This document shows positions 49,510 to 57,910 of a DNA stretch of 64,000 nt, piece after piece (the first letter of the stretch is position 1; each line of letters opens with the position of its first letter). Where the stretch lies: NCBI GenBank assembly GCA_009782615.1, contig WRIS01000004.1:62001-126000 (forward strand), written 5' to 3'. The notes beneath the pieces are model-generated. The model was not told where the DNA came from and made no database searches. It was given only the letters and a program-made list of their open reading frames with translations. Both the position numbers and the translations under genes were made by a program. This DNA comes from Eggerthellaceae bacterium (GTDB lineage Bacteria > Actinomycetota > Coriobacteriia > Coriobacteriales > Eggerthellaceae).

Positions 49510-52131
49510 GTGAAGCTGGTTGTTACCGAAAAGAACCTCGCGGCTCAAAAAATTGCCGACCTTTTGGGAGTCGGAAAACCCCAAAACGAAAAAGTGTATT
49601 CAACGCCCGTGTATCGATTTACCCGCAACGGCGAAGAATGGGTAGCCATCGGGCTTCGCGGACACATTCTTGAACCCGATTTCATGGCAAATCTCACCTA
49701 CAAGAAAACAAAAGGATGGCAAGGCGTCACTTCTGAAGGTGCAAGTGTTTCAGTTAATGTTCCAAATACCTTGGAAAAACCCCCGTTTAAGAAGAAGAAA
49801 CCTTTCACGGTGGACGGGGTTGAATTGGGTGCATGGAAAATGGAAGCGCTGCCGTATTTGGTGTATGCGCCCATAGAAAAACTGCCGAAGGAAAAAGAGA
49901 TAATCCGTTCCTTGAAAACCCTTGCGAAAAAAGCGGACGAAATAATTATCGCAACCGACTTCGACCGCGAAGGCGAATTAATCGGTTCCGATGCCTTGTC
50001 GTGCATCAAAGAAGTCAACGACACTGCCCCCGTTTTTCGTGCACGCTATTCAGCAATCACGAAAGGAGAAATCGAGAACGCCTTTACCAACCTGGTTGAT
50101 TTGGACACCAACCTTGCCAGCGCAGGTGCGTCTCGCCAGGATATCGACCTTATTTGGGGCGCGGTACTTACGCGCTACCTCACCATAGTGAAGTTCGCTG
50201 GGTATGGAAATGTGCGTTCCTCAGGGCGCGTGCAGACGCCGACCTTGGCACTCATCGTGGCAAAAGAACGCGAGCGCATGGCTTTTGTTCCTGAAGATTA
50301 CTGGGTGATAAAAGCTGCTTTCACTGCAGAAGGTTCTGCCTTTGAAGCGCCGCACGAAACCGCGCGCTTTAAGGTGGAAGCCCAAGCACAGGCGGTTATG
50401 GAACACGTAGAAGGCGAAAAAAGCGCCACCGTTTCTTCCATCGAAAAGAAGAAACGCAGTGTGGGTGCACCCGTTCCCTTTAACACCACGTCCTTGATGG
50501 CAGCCGCTGCTTCCGAAGGCTTGTCGCCTGCGCGCACCATGCGCATTGCTGAGAGCCTCTACATGGATGGCTATATCAGCTATCCGCGCGTTGACAATAC
50601 GGTTTATCCTGCGTCCCTCGACCTTAAAGGCATCGTTTCTAAGTTGAGGGAAAACCCTGCGTATGCGCCGCATTGCAAGGAACTTTTGAGCAAAGGAACG
50701 TTGACACCAACGCGGGGCAAGAAGGAAACGACCGACCATCCGCCTATTCATCCCACGAATGTGGCGACCCCTGATACTTTGCCACCTGCTGAATTCAAGC
50801 TCTACAACTTGGTTGCACGCCGATTTTTGGCAACCCTTTCAGAAGCAGCCGTGGTTGAGGGAACGAAAGTTGCTTTGCGCGTTGATGGCGAAACCTTCAT
50901 CGGGCAAGGCGACGTGTTAGTAAAGCAGGGCTTTCGCGCAATTTATCCCTATGGGTTGAAAAAAGACGAAGAATTGCCTGCCTTAAGCGAAGGGCAAATA
51001 ATTGCTTTTGAGGGAGCCACCTGCACACAAAAGCAAACAGAGCCACCTGCGCGTTATTCGCAAGGAAGGCTTATCCAGGAAATGGAAAAACTTGGGTTGG
51101 GAACAAAATCAACCCGCCATTCTATCATTGAGCGCCTCTACGAAGTGAAGTATGTCCAAAACGACCCCATCGAACCTTCCCAGTTAGGCATTGCTGTGTG
51201 CGATGCGCTCGACAAGTTCGCGCCCCACATTACGCATCCAGAAATGACGGCGGAACTTGAAGCGCGGATGGACAGTATCGCTGCGGGCAGCGTTTCCAAA
51301 GAAGAGGTGGTCACCAATTCGCGTAACCTTCTTGCAGAAGAATTGAGCAATTTGTTGCCTCATTCCGATGAAGTGAAAGAAGCGCTTTCCGATGCCGTTG
51401 CCGCTGATGCGTATGTGGGTACGTGCAAGAAATGCGGCAAGGATTTACAGATGCGGGCATCGTCTAAGACTCGTTCCATGTTCATTGGGTGTGCAGGATG
51501 GCCCGATTGCGATGTGACCTTCCCGCTTCCGAAAGGCAAGATTGAATCACAAGCCGAACTTTGTTCGACGTGCGGAATGCCCCAGGTGAAAGTCAGTGCT
51601 TTTCGGGCAAAGCCACGCGTTTTGTGCATTGACCCGAACTGCGAGACGAACCAAGAACCCAATGTAGTGGTGGGGCAGTGTCCCGTGTGCGCTCAGACGA
51701 ACAAAAATGCGCAGCTTATCGCGCAAAAGAATCCCCGCACCTTGAAGCGTTTTATTCGGTGCGAGAACTATGAAGAATGCAATACGGGCTATCCCTTGCC
51801 GCAATACGGCGCGCTCACGGCAACCGAAGAGGTGTGCGAGCACTGCGGGGCACCGATGGTGATTGTTACCACCAACCGCGGGCCGTGGAAGTTGTGTCCG
51901 AATTTTGAGTGTCCCAGCAAGGCGGACGACGCGAAGGCAAAAACGGGCAAAACTAAAGCGGGTGCCAAGGGTTCCAAGGGTGTGGCGAGTAGCAAAGCAG
52001 GTGCCAAGAGCGCGGGCAAGGCAAAAGCGACTGCCAAGAGTGCCAAAGCCGCTGCAGGTGCCAAGAGTGCCAAGAGCGCTGCAGGTGCCAAGAGCGCCAA
52101 AGCCGCTGCCCCAAAGACGAAGAGGAGCTAG
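49510..52131 (+). CDS. topA: DNA topoisomerase IA with zinc fingers and Lys/Ala tail
   Basis: 873 residues. The TOPRIM domain has VVTEKNLAAQKIADLL and TDFDREGELIGSDAL (acidic triad). GRVQTPTLALIV marks domain II. The catalytic Tyr is Tyr358 in GYISYPRVDNTVYP; that motif is closer to the archaeal TopA type (YPRTDN) than to the GxITYMRTDS of most bacterial TopA. Three or four C-terminal Cys4 zinc motifs follow (CKKCGKDLQ, CSTCGMPQV, CPVCAQT, CEHCGAPMV). The last 65 residues are Lys/Ala/Gly repeats like those of other actinobacterial enzymes. It relaxes negative supercoils. Start is GTG with AAGGAGG upstream. Confidence 0.93.
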   Translation: MKLVVTEKNLAAQKIADLLGVGKPQNEKVYSTPVYRFTRNGEEWVAIGLRGHILEPDFMANLTYKKTKGWQGVTSEGASVSVNVPNTLEKPPFKKKKPFTVDGVELGAWKMEALPYLVYAPIEKLPKEKEIIRSLKTLAKKADEIIIATDFDREGELIGSDALSCIKEVNDTAPVFRARYSAITKGEIENAFTNLVDLDTNLASAGASRQDIDLIWGAVLTRYLTIVKFAGYGNVRSSGRVQTPTLALIVAKERERMAFVPEDYWVIKAAFTAEGSAFEAPHETARFKVEAQAQAVMEHVEGEKSATVSSIEKKKRSVGAPVPFNTTSLMAAAASEGLSPARTMRIAESLYMDGYISYPRVDNTVYPASLDLKGIVSKLRENPAYAPHCKELLSKGTLTPTRGKKETTDHPPIHPTNVATPDTLPPAEFKLYNLVARRFLATLSEAAVVEGTKVALRVDGETFIGQGDVLVKQGFRAIYPYGLKKDEELPALSEGQIIAFEGATCTQKQTEPPARYSQGRLIQEMEKLGLGTKSTRHSIIERLYEVKYVQNDPIEPSQLGIAVCDALDKFAPHITHPEMTAELEARMDSIAAGSVSKEEVVTNSRNLLAEELSNLLPHSDEVKEALSDAVAADAYVGTCKKCGKDLQMRASSKTRSMFIGCAGWPDCDVTFPLPKGKIESQAELCSTCGMPQVKVSAFRAKPRVLCIDPNCETNQEPNVVVGQCPVCAQTNKNAQLIAQKNPRTLKRFIRCENYEECNTGYPLPQYGALTATEEVCEHCGAPMVIVTTNRGPWKLCPNFECPSKADDAKAKTGKTKAGAKGSKGVASSKAGAKSAGKAKATAKSAKAAAGAKSAKSAAGAKSAKAAAPKTKRS

Positions 52132-52132
52132 T

Positions 52133-53053
52133 ATGGCAAAAGTGACTATTGTTGGCGCGGGCAACGTCGGCGCAAGTGCTGCCCATATCTTGGCAAGCAA
52201 AAACCTTGCCGACATCGTCTTAATTGATGTTGCCGAGGGTTTGCCTCAAGGAAAAGCCCTCGATTTGATGCATTTGCGTTCTATCGAAAACTTCACCACA
52301 AGCATTGTGGGCACAAACGATTACGCCTTGACGGCTGATTCAGACGTGGTGGTCATTACCGCAGGAATTGCGCGCAAACCAGGAATGACCCGCGAAGATT
52401 TGCTCGAAGTGAACGCTTCTATTATGTCGTCAGTTATCAAAGAAGCGCTCATCGCGTCTCCTGATGCACTTTATATCTGTGTCACCAATCCGCTTGATGT
52501 GATGACCTATCTCGCTTACAAAAAATCGAAACTTCCCCCTAATCGCTTGATGGGAATGGGTGGCGTACTTGATTCCGCTCGTTTTTCTTTTGCGATTTGC
52601 GAAAAACTGGGGTGTAAACCTGAAGATGTTGAAGCGTGGGCTTTAGGTGCTCATGGGGAAGGCATGGTTTGCTGGCCGCGCCACACAACGGTTGCTGGTA
52701 AGCCCTTGCCCGAACTTTTGAGCGAACAAGAAATTGCCGAGGTGGTTTTGCGCACCGTGCAAGGTGGGGCAGAGGTGGTTGCGCACCTAAAAACTGGCTC
52801 AGCGTATTATGCCCCAGGTGCCGCTATTGCGCAGATGGTCGAAGTAATACTGACCGATAGTGGGAAAACCATGAGTGTTTGTGCCTATATCGACGGGCAA
52901 TACGGCATCCACGATTTGTATATGAACGTCCCTGTGCGCTTGGGGAAAAACGGGGTGGAAGAAATTGTCGAGTTCGACTTAAATGAAAAAGAACTTTCTG
53001 ACTTGCACATTTCGGCTGAACATGTCGCACGAGGGATAGCTGGTATCGTGTGA
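52133..53053 (+). CDS. mdh: Malate dehydrogenase, LDH-like type
   Basis: 306 residues. Rossmann motif VTIVGAGNVGASAAHIL; substrate loop AGIARKPGMTREDLL, where Arg (instead of Gln) marks malate over lactate; catalytic His in LGAHGEGMVCWPRHTT; VTNPLDVMTY. It interconverts oxaloacetate and malate with NAD(H). The ATG at 52133 follows GAGGAG inside the end of topA, 1 nt after its stop. With the two fumarase genes downstream it makes a compact oxaloacetate-malate-fumarate operon. A longer frame from 51863 is the topA tail in another frame. Confidence 0.94.
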   Translation: MAKVTIVGAGNVGASAAHILASKNLADIVLIDVAEGLPQGKALDLMHLRSIENFTTSIVGTNDYALTADSDVVVITAGIARKPGMTREDLLEVNASIMSSVIKEALIASPDALYICVTNPLDVMTYLAYKKSKLPPNRLMGMGGVLDSARFSFAICEKLGCKPEDVEAWALGAHGEGMVCWPRHTTVAGKPLPELLSEQEIAEVVLRTVQGGAEVVAHLKTGSAYYAPGAAIAQMVEVILTDSGKTMSVCAYIDGQYGIHDLYMNVPVRLGKNGVEEIVEFDLNEKELSDLHISAEHVARGIAGIV

Positions 53054-53904
53054 GCGAAAAGCGTCTAACAGCAAGCATGGTGGCAGATGCGGTGTATCGC
53101 GCGATACCCACGCTTGCCCAAGTACTGCCCGATGATGTGAGAGCTGCCCTGGTGTCTGCGCGCGCCGAAGAAACTCATCCGCGTGCACACGTGGTGTTAG
53201 ACCATCTGGTTGAAAACTTCGCCCTAGCTGAGTGCGACCGTGTTCCTTTGTGTCAAGACACAGGCGTGGTTTGGGTTTGTTTGGAATTAGGGTCTGACGT
53301 GGCAGTAGGCGGAGACATTTTTTCTGAGGTGGACGCAGCGGTTGCGCGTGCTTTTGATGAGGCTCGTTTGCGCACCTCGCTCGTGCGTGATGCAGCCTTT
53401 GACCGTTCGAATACGGGCAACAACACCCCTGCTTTTTGTGAAATTCGCACTACGCCGAAGCGTTGCGGAGCGCGGTTGCACCTGATGTTAAAAGGTGGCG
53501 GCTCTGACAACGCGAGTCGAGTGGTGATGCTCACTCCAAGTGCGGGGCACCAAGGCGTTATAGATGAAGTAGTGAATTGTGTGCGGGCTAAAGCGGTGAA
53601 TGCGTGCGCGCCTGTGATTATTGGCGTGGGCATCGGGTCTACCTTTGACAAGGTTGCCGCCCTTGCGAAACACGCCTTGATGCGCCCGCTTGACGAAGCA
53701 GCTCCCGATGAACAAACTGCTGCGCTCGAAGCTGAGCTTTTGAGTGCGGTGAACGCTACCGCTATTGGCGCGGGAGGCTTAGGCGGCGTGACCACTGCCC
53801 TTGCGGTGAAGGTCAACACGGCACCTTGCCATATTGCCGCACTGCCGCTTGCCATCAATATGGGCTGTTCAGCGATGCGGAGGGCAAGCATTGAACTCAT
53901 ATAA
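53050..53904 (+). CDS. Class I fumarase, alpha subunit
   Basis: 284 residues of the Fe-S hydro-lyase alpha family (fumarase/L(+)-tartrate dehydratase TtdA). VPLCQDTGVVWV, LMLKGGGSDNASRVVML and GGLGGVTTALAVKVNTAPCHIAALPLAI contain the Cys residues that can hold the [4Fe-4S] cluster. It dehydrates malate to fumarate together with the beta subunit. The family cannot be told from tartrate dehydratase by sequence alone, but the mdh neighbour favours fumarase. Start is GTG overlapping the mdh stop by 4 nt. Confidence 0.9.
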   Translation: MSEKRLTASMVADAVYRAIPTLAQVLPDDVRAALVSARAEETHPRAHVVLDHLVENFALAECDRVPLCQDTGVVWVCLELGSDVAVGGDIFSEVDAAVARAFDEARLRTSLVRDAAFDRSNTGNNTPAFCEIRTTPKRCGARLHLMLKGGGSDNASRVVMLTPSAGHQGVIDEVVNCVRAKAVNACAPVIIGVGIGSTFDKVAALAKHALMRPLDEAAPDEQTAALEAELLSAVNATAIGAGGLGGVTTALAVKVNTAPCHIAALPLAINMGCSAMRRASIELI

Positions 53905-54424
53905 TCTCACCTTGCCGCTCTCAAAAGAAATCCTTGCAACGCTGCGGGCGGGGGATGCCTGCATGCTTACGGGCACACTTTACGCCCTGCGCGATGCGGG
54001 GCATATACGTCTTCTTGCCGAATTAGAAGAAAGGGGGAACCTTCCCTATGGGCTGGTTGGGCAAACGCTTTTTTATGCAGGCCCTACCCCCGAAGCGGCA
54101 GGGCGTCCTTTCGGAGCAATCGGGCCCACCACGGCATCCCGCATGGATTTTGCCGCACCTGAGCTTTACCGAGCAGGCATCGTGGCAACTTTGGGCAAGG
54201 GTCAGCGCAGCAAAGAAGTGGTTGATGCGTGCCGAGAAACTTCTTCGGTATATTTTATTGCGACAGGAGGGGCTGCTGCATTTCTCGCGAAGTGCGTAGA
54301 AACTTCTGCGACCTTGGCGTATGATGATTTGGGAACGGAAGCACTCCGCAGGATTGAGGTTGTCGATTTCCCTGTTTTCGTGGGAATCGACGTACTCGGA
54401 AACGACGTGTACGCGCGCGACTAG
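53891..54424 (+). CDS. Class I fumarase, beta subunit
   Basis: 177 residues of the TtdB/fumarase C-terminal domain: LPLSKEILATLRAGDACMLTGTLYALRDAGH, GPTTASRMDFAAPEL, LGKGQRSKEV, YFIATGGAAAFLAKCV and DFPVFVGIDVLGNDVY. It completes the active site of the alpha subunit. Start is TTG at 53891 with GGAGGG 6 nt upstream, inside the end of the alpha gene (14-nt overlap). In many bacteria alpha and beta are fused; here they are split but tightly coupled. Confidence 0.9.
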   Translation: MNSYNLTLPLSKEILATLRAGDACMLTGTLYALRDAGHIRLLAELEERGNLPYGLVGQTLFYAGPTPEAAGRPFGAIGPTTASRMDFAAPELYRAGIVATLGKGQRSKEVVDACRETSSVYFIATGGAAAFLAKCVETSATLAYDDLGTEALRRIEVVDFPVFVGIDVLGNDVYARD

Positions 54425-54484
54425 ATTGCTCTTGCTTGCTCTTGCGCGTGCAATAAGGATTAAAAATAAGGATTAAAAAGCCCC

Positions 54485-55315
54485 ATGACTTTTGGAACTA
54501 CACAAGACCAAGACAACGCTGCGGCTGCGAACGCTGCGAACGCTGCGGGTGCGGCTTGCGCAGAAACGAACACCACGGGTGCGGCTTGCGCAGAGACGAA
54601 CGCTTCGCGCGGTATCTTCATCACCTTTGAAGGCGGCGAAGGGGCGGGCAAATCGACCCATATCAACTTCTTGGCAGAAGTGCTCGAAGAACATGGCTAC
54701 GAAGTTTTGCGCCTGCGCGAACCAGGGGGCACCGTCATTGGCGAAAAGCTGCGCGAAATCGTGCTTGATGCTGCTCATCAGGAAATGAGTCACGAAGCAG
54801 AACTGCTTATCTACGAAGCCGCGCGCGCCCAGATTGTTGCTGAAGTCATTAAGCCTGCACTAGAGCGGGGAGCCGTTGTGCTGTGCGACCGCTTCTTCGA
54901 TTCCACGCTGGCATACCAGGTATACGGCAGAGGGCTTGATGCCACCTTTGTCAAACAAGTGAACGATTTCGCTGTTCAGGGTGCTATTCCTCAAAGGACA
55001 ATCGTGCTGAGTTGTGGGCGCGCCGCCCGCTGCGGGCTTGAGCGCGCAACAAAGCATGGCGTTACCGACCGCCTGGAAAGTGCGGGTGAGGATTTCCACA
55101 CACGGGTAAACGAAGCGTTTCTCGAACTTGCCAAAGATTACCCCGAACGTATTCGCGTGGTTGAATCGCAGGATTTGAAATCCCAGACTGCGTGTGCCGT
55201 TTTTGCGGCGCTCAAAGACCTTTTTACTTGGATAAGCCCCCTTTTGGACGATAAGGATTTCTTTGCACGGGTTGATACCGGTCGTTATGGAAACAAGCAT
55301 TGCGACGAAGGGTAG
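54485..55315 (+). CDS. tmk: Thymidylate kinase with repetitive N-terminal extension
   Basis: 276 residues. The core starts near residue 43: IFITFEGGEGAGKSTH (P-loop near 50-58), LREPGGTVIGEKLRE, ALERGAVVLCDRFFDSTLAYQ and the lid after VTDRLESAGEDFH. It makes dTDP from dTMP, downstream of ThyX. The 42-residue leader is Ala/Asn/Thr-rich and encoded by imperfect DNA repeats (GAACGCTGC units, then GGTGCGGCTTGCGCAGA twice). Upstream, ATAAGGATTAAAA is duplicated and supplies the ribosome binding site. Normal Tmk is about 205-215 residues. Confidence 0.93.
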   Translation: MTFGTTQDQDNAAAANAANAAGAACAETNTTGAACAETNASRGIFITFEGGEGAGKSTHINFLAEVLEEHGYEVLRLREPGGTVIGEKLREIVLDAAHQEMSHEAELLIYEAARAQIVAEVIKPALERGAVVLCDRFFDSTLAYQVYGRGLDATFVKQVNDFAVQGAIPQRTIVLSCGRAARCGLERATKHGVTDRLESAGEDFHTRVNEAFLELAKDYPERIRVVESQDLKSQTACAVFAALKDLFTWISPLLDDKDFFARVDTGRYGNKHCDEG

Positions 55316-55320
55316 CGTTC

Positions 55321-56463
55321 GTGTCCGATATTTTTGAGAACATATTGGGACAGGCGAAGGTTCGTGAATTTCTCAGAGCAACGGTGGCACACGACCGCGT
55401 AAGCCACGCCTACCTGTTCACAGGACCTGCGGGTTCGAACAAGACTTTGGCGGCATACGCCTTTGCGCAGGCAATTCTGTGCGAAAAGAAGGGCTGTAGT
55501 GCTTGTGACAGCTGTCAGCGCATCATGCGCCGCAAGCATCCCGATGTGCGCTATTTTGCTCCTGAAGGAGTGAGCGGGTATTTAGTTGAGCAGGTCAGGG
55601 AAATTGTTGCTGACACCGCGCTTGCGCCGATTCAGGCGCGCAAGAAGGTCTATATCCTCGACCGTGTCGATTTGCTGACTACCCATGCGGCGAATGCTTT
55701 CTTGAAAACCTTGGAAGAGCCGCCCTTAGACGTGGTTCTCATTTTGTTGGGACGCACGCGGGAAAGTGTATTGCCCACGATTGTATCACGCTGCCAAGTG
55801 GTACCGTTTCGCCATATTCCTGCACGTGAAGCGGCGGGTATCTTGTCGCAGCACACGGGAGCCACCACCCAACAAGCCCATATTGCCATTCAGGCGTGCG
55901 GGGGTTCTATAACCAAGGGGATTGATTTCCTCAAGTCGAGCGAACGCATGGTTTTTCGCACGCAGGTGCTTGAAGTGTTGGATTCACTCGCTTTGTCAGA
56001 CGATTGGGATGTGCTTACCTACGCGCAAGATTTGGTGGTGAAGTCGCAAGCGCCGCTTGATGTCGTGCGCGGGACACTCGAGGAAGAATTTGTTGAATCG
56101 GCTGATTTCCTGGCGAAATCTGCCCTTCGCCAAATTGAAGCACGCAACAAACGCCTGCTTTCTGCTGTCGCGCTTGAGTCCCTTCGGCACATGACGGCTA
56201 TCATTCGTTCGTGGCTGCGTGATGTGATGATGGTTTGCAGCGGGTCGGCTGACCTTGTTATCAATAGTGACGTCATGAGCGCTCTTGAACAAGCAGCACG
56301 CAATACCGATGTGGCGCGGGTTGTGGTGGCTTTGGAAGCCTGCCGCCGCGCAGACAGCGCCATAACGTATAATGTTTCACCAGAAACATGCATTGACGCA
56401 TTGTTGTTTGAGATAAGAGAGGTTTTATATGGTACGCATTGCACCAATAAAGCTGCAATATAA
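55321..56463 (+). CDS. holB: DNA polymerase III delta-prime subunit
   Basis: 380 residues from the GTG at 55321. AAA+ clamp-loader fold: SHAYLFTGPAGSNKTLAAYAFA has a P-loop with Asn where Gly is common (GSNKT), then a four-Cys zinc module (CEKKGCSACDSCQ), VYILDRVDLLTTHAANAFLKTLEEPP and the SRC motif (TIVSRCQV). Delta-prime is a stator of the clamp loader. Start choice: GAAGG stands 9 nt upstream of the GTG; an ATG at 55300 would add seven residues. tmk ends 5 nt before; ricT begins inside its 3' end. Confidence 0.88.
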   Translation: MSDIFENILGQAKVREFLRATVAHDRVSHAYLFTGPAGSNKTLAAYAFAQAILCEKKGCSACDSCQRIMRRKHPDVRYFAPEGVSGYLVEQVREIVADTALAPIQARKKVYILDRVDLLTTHAANAFLKTLEEPPLDVVLILLGRTRESVLPTIVSRCQVVPFRHIPAREAAGILSQHTGATTQQAHIAIQACGGSITKGIDFLKSSERMVFRTQVLEVLDSLALSDDWDVLTYAQDLVVKSQAPLDVVRGTLEEEFVESADFLAKSALRQIEARNKRLLSAVALESLRHMTAIIRSWLRDVMMVCSGSADLVINSDVMSALEQAARNTDVARVVVALEACRRADSAITYNVSPETCIDALLFEIREVLYGTHCTNKAAI

Positions 56464-57910
56464 TTCGAAAGTTCTCTGGTTCGAACCAGGGGATCTCGAA
56501 ATACATAAGGGAGACGCTGTTGTTGTAACAACGGCGCGCGGTCTTGAATTCGGACACGCTTCTGACGATATTATTGAAGTGGAAGAATCTGAAATCAAAA
56601 AACTCAAGACCGAATTGAAGCCCGTCAAAAGACTTGCCGATGAAAAAGATGAAGAAGATGCTGTTCGGATGCAGGAAAAATCCAAAGAAGCACTCCCTGT
56701 GTTCAAAGAAATGGCAGCAGAAATAAGCGCGGATATGCGCCCTGTTTCGGTTGAATTTTTGCTCGATGGCGACAAAGCAGTTTTCTATTTTGAAGCAGAA
56801 GAGCGCGTCGACTTTCGTGAATTAGTGAGAAAACTTGCTGCGCACTTTCGGGTGCGTATCGACATGCGCCAAATCGGTGTGCGCGATGAAGCGCGTATGG
56901 TGGGTGGGCTTGGCCATTGCGGTCAGGAACTGTGCTGCAAGCGACTCGGCGGGGAATTTTGTCCTGTTTCTATCCGTATGGCAAAGGAACAAGACCTTTC
57001 GCTGAACCCGCAAAAAATATCGGGAGTCTGTGGTCGTTTGATGTGTTGTCTGCGTTACGAATTTGACGCCTACAAGGAATTCAAGGAAAGAGCACCCAAA
57101 ATCAACGCCACTATCGACACTCCTGAAGGAGCTGCGCGCGTTGTCGACTTGAACATTCCGCTTGAAATCGTGACCATCAAGCTGTCCAGCGACAAAACCG
57201 TGAAGATTCCGCTGGCGAAAATGGAAGCCGACGAAAAAGGTACGCGCCCCAACAAAATAGGGAAAAAGGTCTTTGACGAATACGCCAACCAGACGATACT
57301 CGATTCATTCGGTTCGCCGACCTTTTCTCCGTTTGGCGATAAGTCTTTAGCCGACGGACCGTTGAAAAAAGAACGCTTGGGCGAAGACGGCGGGGCAGGT
57401 TCGGCGCGCAAGGAACAAGACACGCTGAGCTCTCGCAAACCGCGCCGTCGTACGAGGTCGGGTAAGGCACAAGAGGCACCAGATGCCCAAGGAGAGAGCA
57501 GAGCTCAAGGAACCACCCGCAGCAACAACCAAGCAAAGAAGAGCGCGAACCAAAAGAATCAGGGCAAAAACGCAAAAGACCAAGGACAGGCGAAGCGGCG
57601 CAGGGGAAAGAACAGCGAAGACGCTTCGAGCAAAAATGGGAGCCAGGGACAAAAGCGGGGAAGGCCTTCTCGTCAAGGTCAAGGCGCGAATACTTCAGAA
57701 GCTGGTGCAGGAACACGGTCAACAGGACCGCGCCCTGGGCAGAAATCTTCAGGTCTGCGCACGGGAGAACAGCGTTCGTTCACTGAACCACGAAAAGCTC
57801 CCACGCGCACACGCAAAGATAGCGGTGAAGCGCAAGATTCAGGCGAATACCGCCGCTCAAGACGGCGCACCCACACATCGGGTGGGGAAAAGTCGGGTGA
57901 AACCGAATGA
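56429..57910 (+). CDS. ricT: PSP1/RicT family protein with long basic tail
   Basis: 493 residues. Residues 1 to about 265 are the PSP1 family: VLWFEPGDLEIHKGDAVVV, FRVRIDMRQIGVRDEARMVGG, then GHCGQELCCKRLGGEFCP and GVCGRLMCCLRYE, whose Cys can bind Fe-S clusters as in RicT (YaaT). RicT works in the RicAFT complex that affects mRNA processing in Bacillus; ricA and ricF are not in the window. From about residue 310 to the end is a disordered, Arg/Lys/Gln/Gly-rich tail (KPRRRTRSGK, KRRRGKN, SRRRTHT), like an RNA-binding region. It overlaps holB by 35 nt and pncB by 4 nt. Confidence 0.88.
   Translation: MVRIAPIKLQYNSKVLWFEPGDLEIHKGDAVVVTTARGLEFGHASDDIIEVEESEIKKLKTELKPVKRLADEKDEEDAVRMQEKSKEALPVFKEMAAEISADMRPVSVEFLLDGDKAVFYFEAEERVDFRELVRKLAAHFRVRIDMRQIGVRDEARMVGGLGHCGQELCCKRLGGEFCPVSIRMAKEQDLSLNPQKISGVCGRLMCCLRYEFDAYKEFKERAPKINATIDTPEGAARVVDLNIPLEIVTIKLSSDKTVKIPLAKMEADEKGTRPNKIGKKVFDEYANQTILDSFGSPTFSPFGDKSLADGPLKKERLGEDGGAGSARKEQDTLSSRKPRRRTRSGKAQEAPDAQGESRAQGTTRSNNQAKKSANQKNQGKNAKDQGQAKRRRGKNSEDASSKNGSQGQKRGRPSRQGQGANTSEAGAGTRSTGPRPGQKSSGLRTGEQRSFTEPRKAPTRTRKDSGEAQDSGEYRRSRRRTHTSGGEKSGETE

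Noticed and set aside
51863-52132. Extended N-terminus for malate dehydrogenase
   Set aside because: The extra residues are the topA tail read in another frame; a good ribosome binding site precedes the ATG at 52133.
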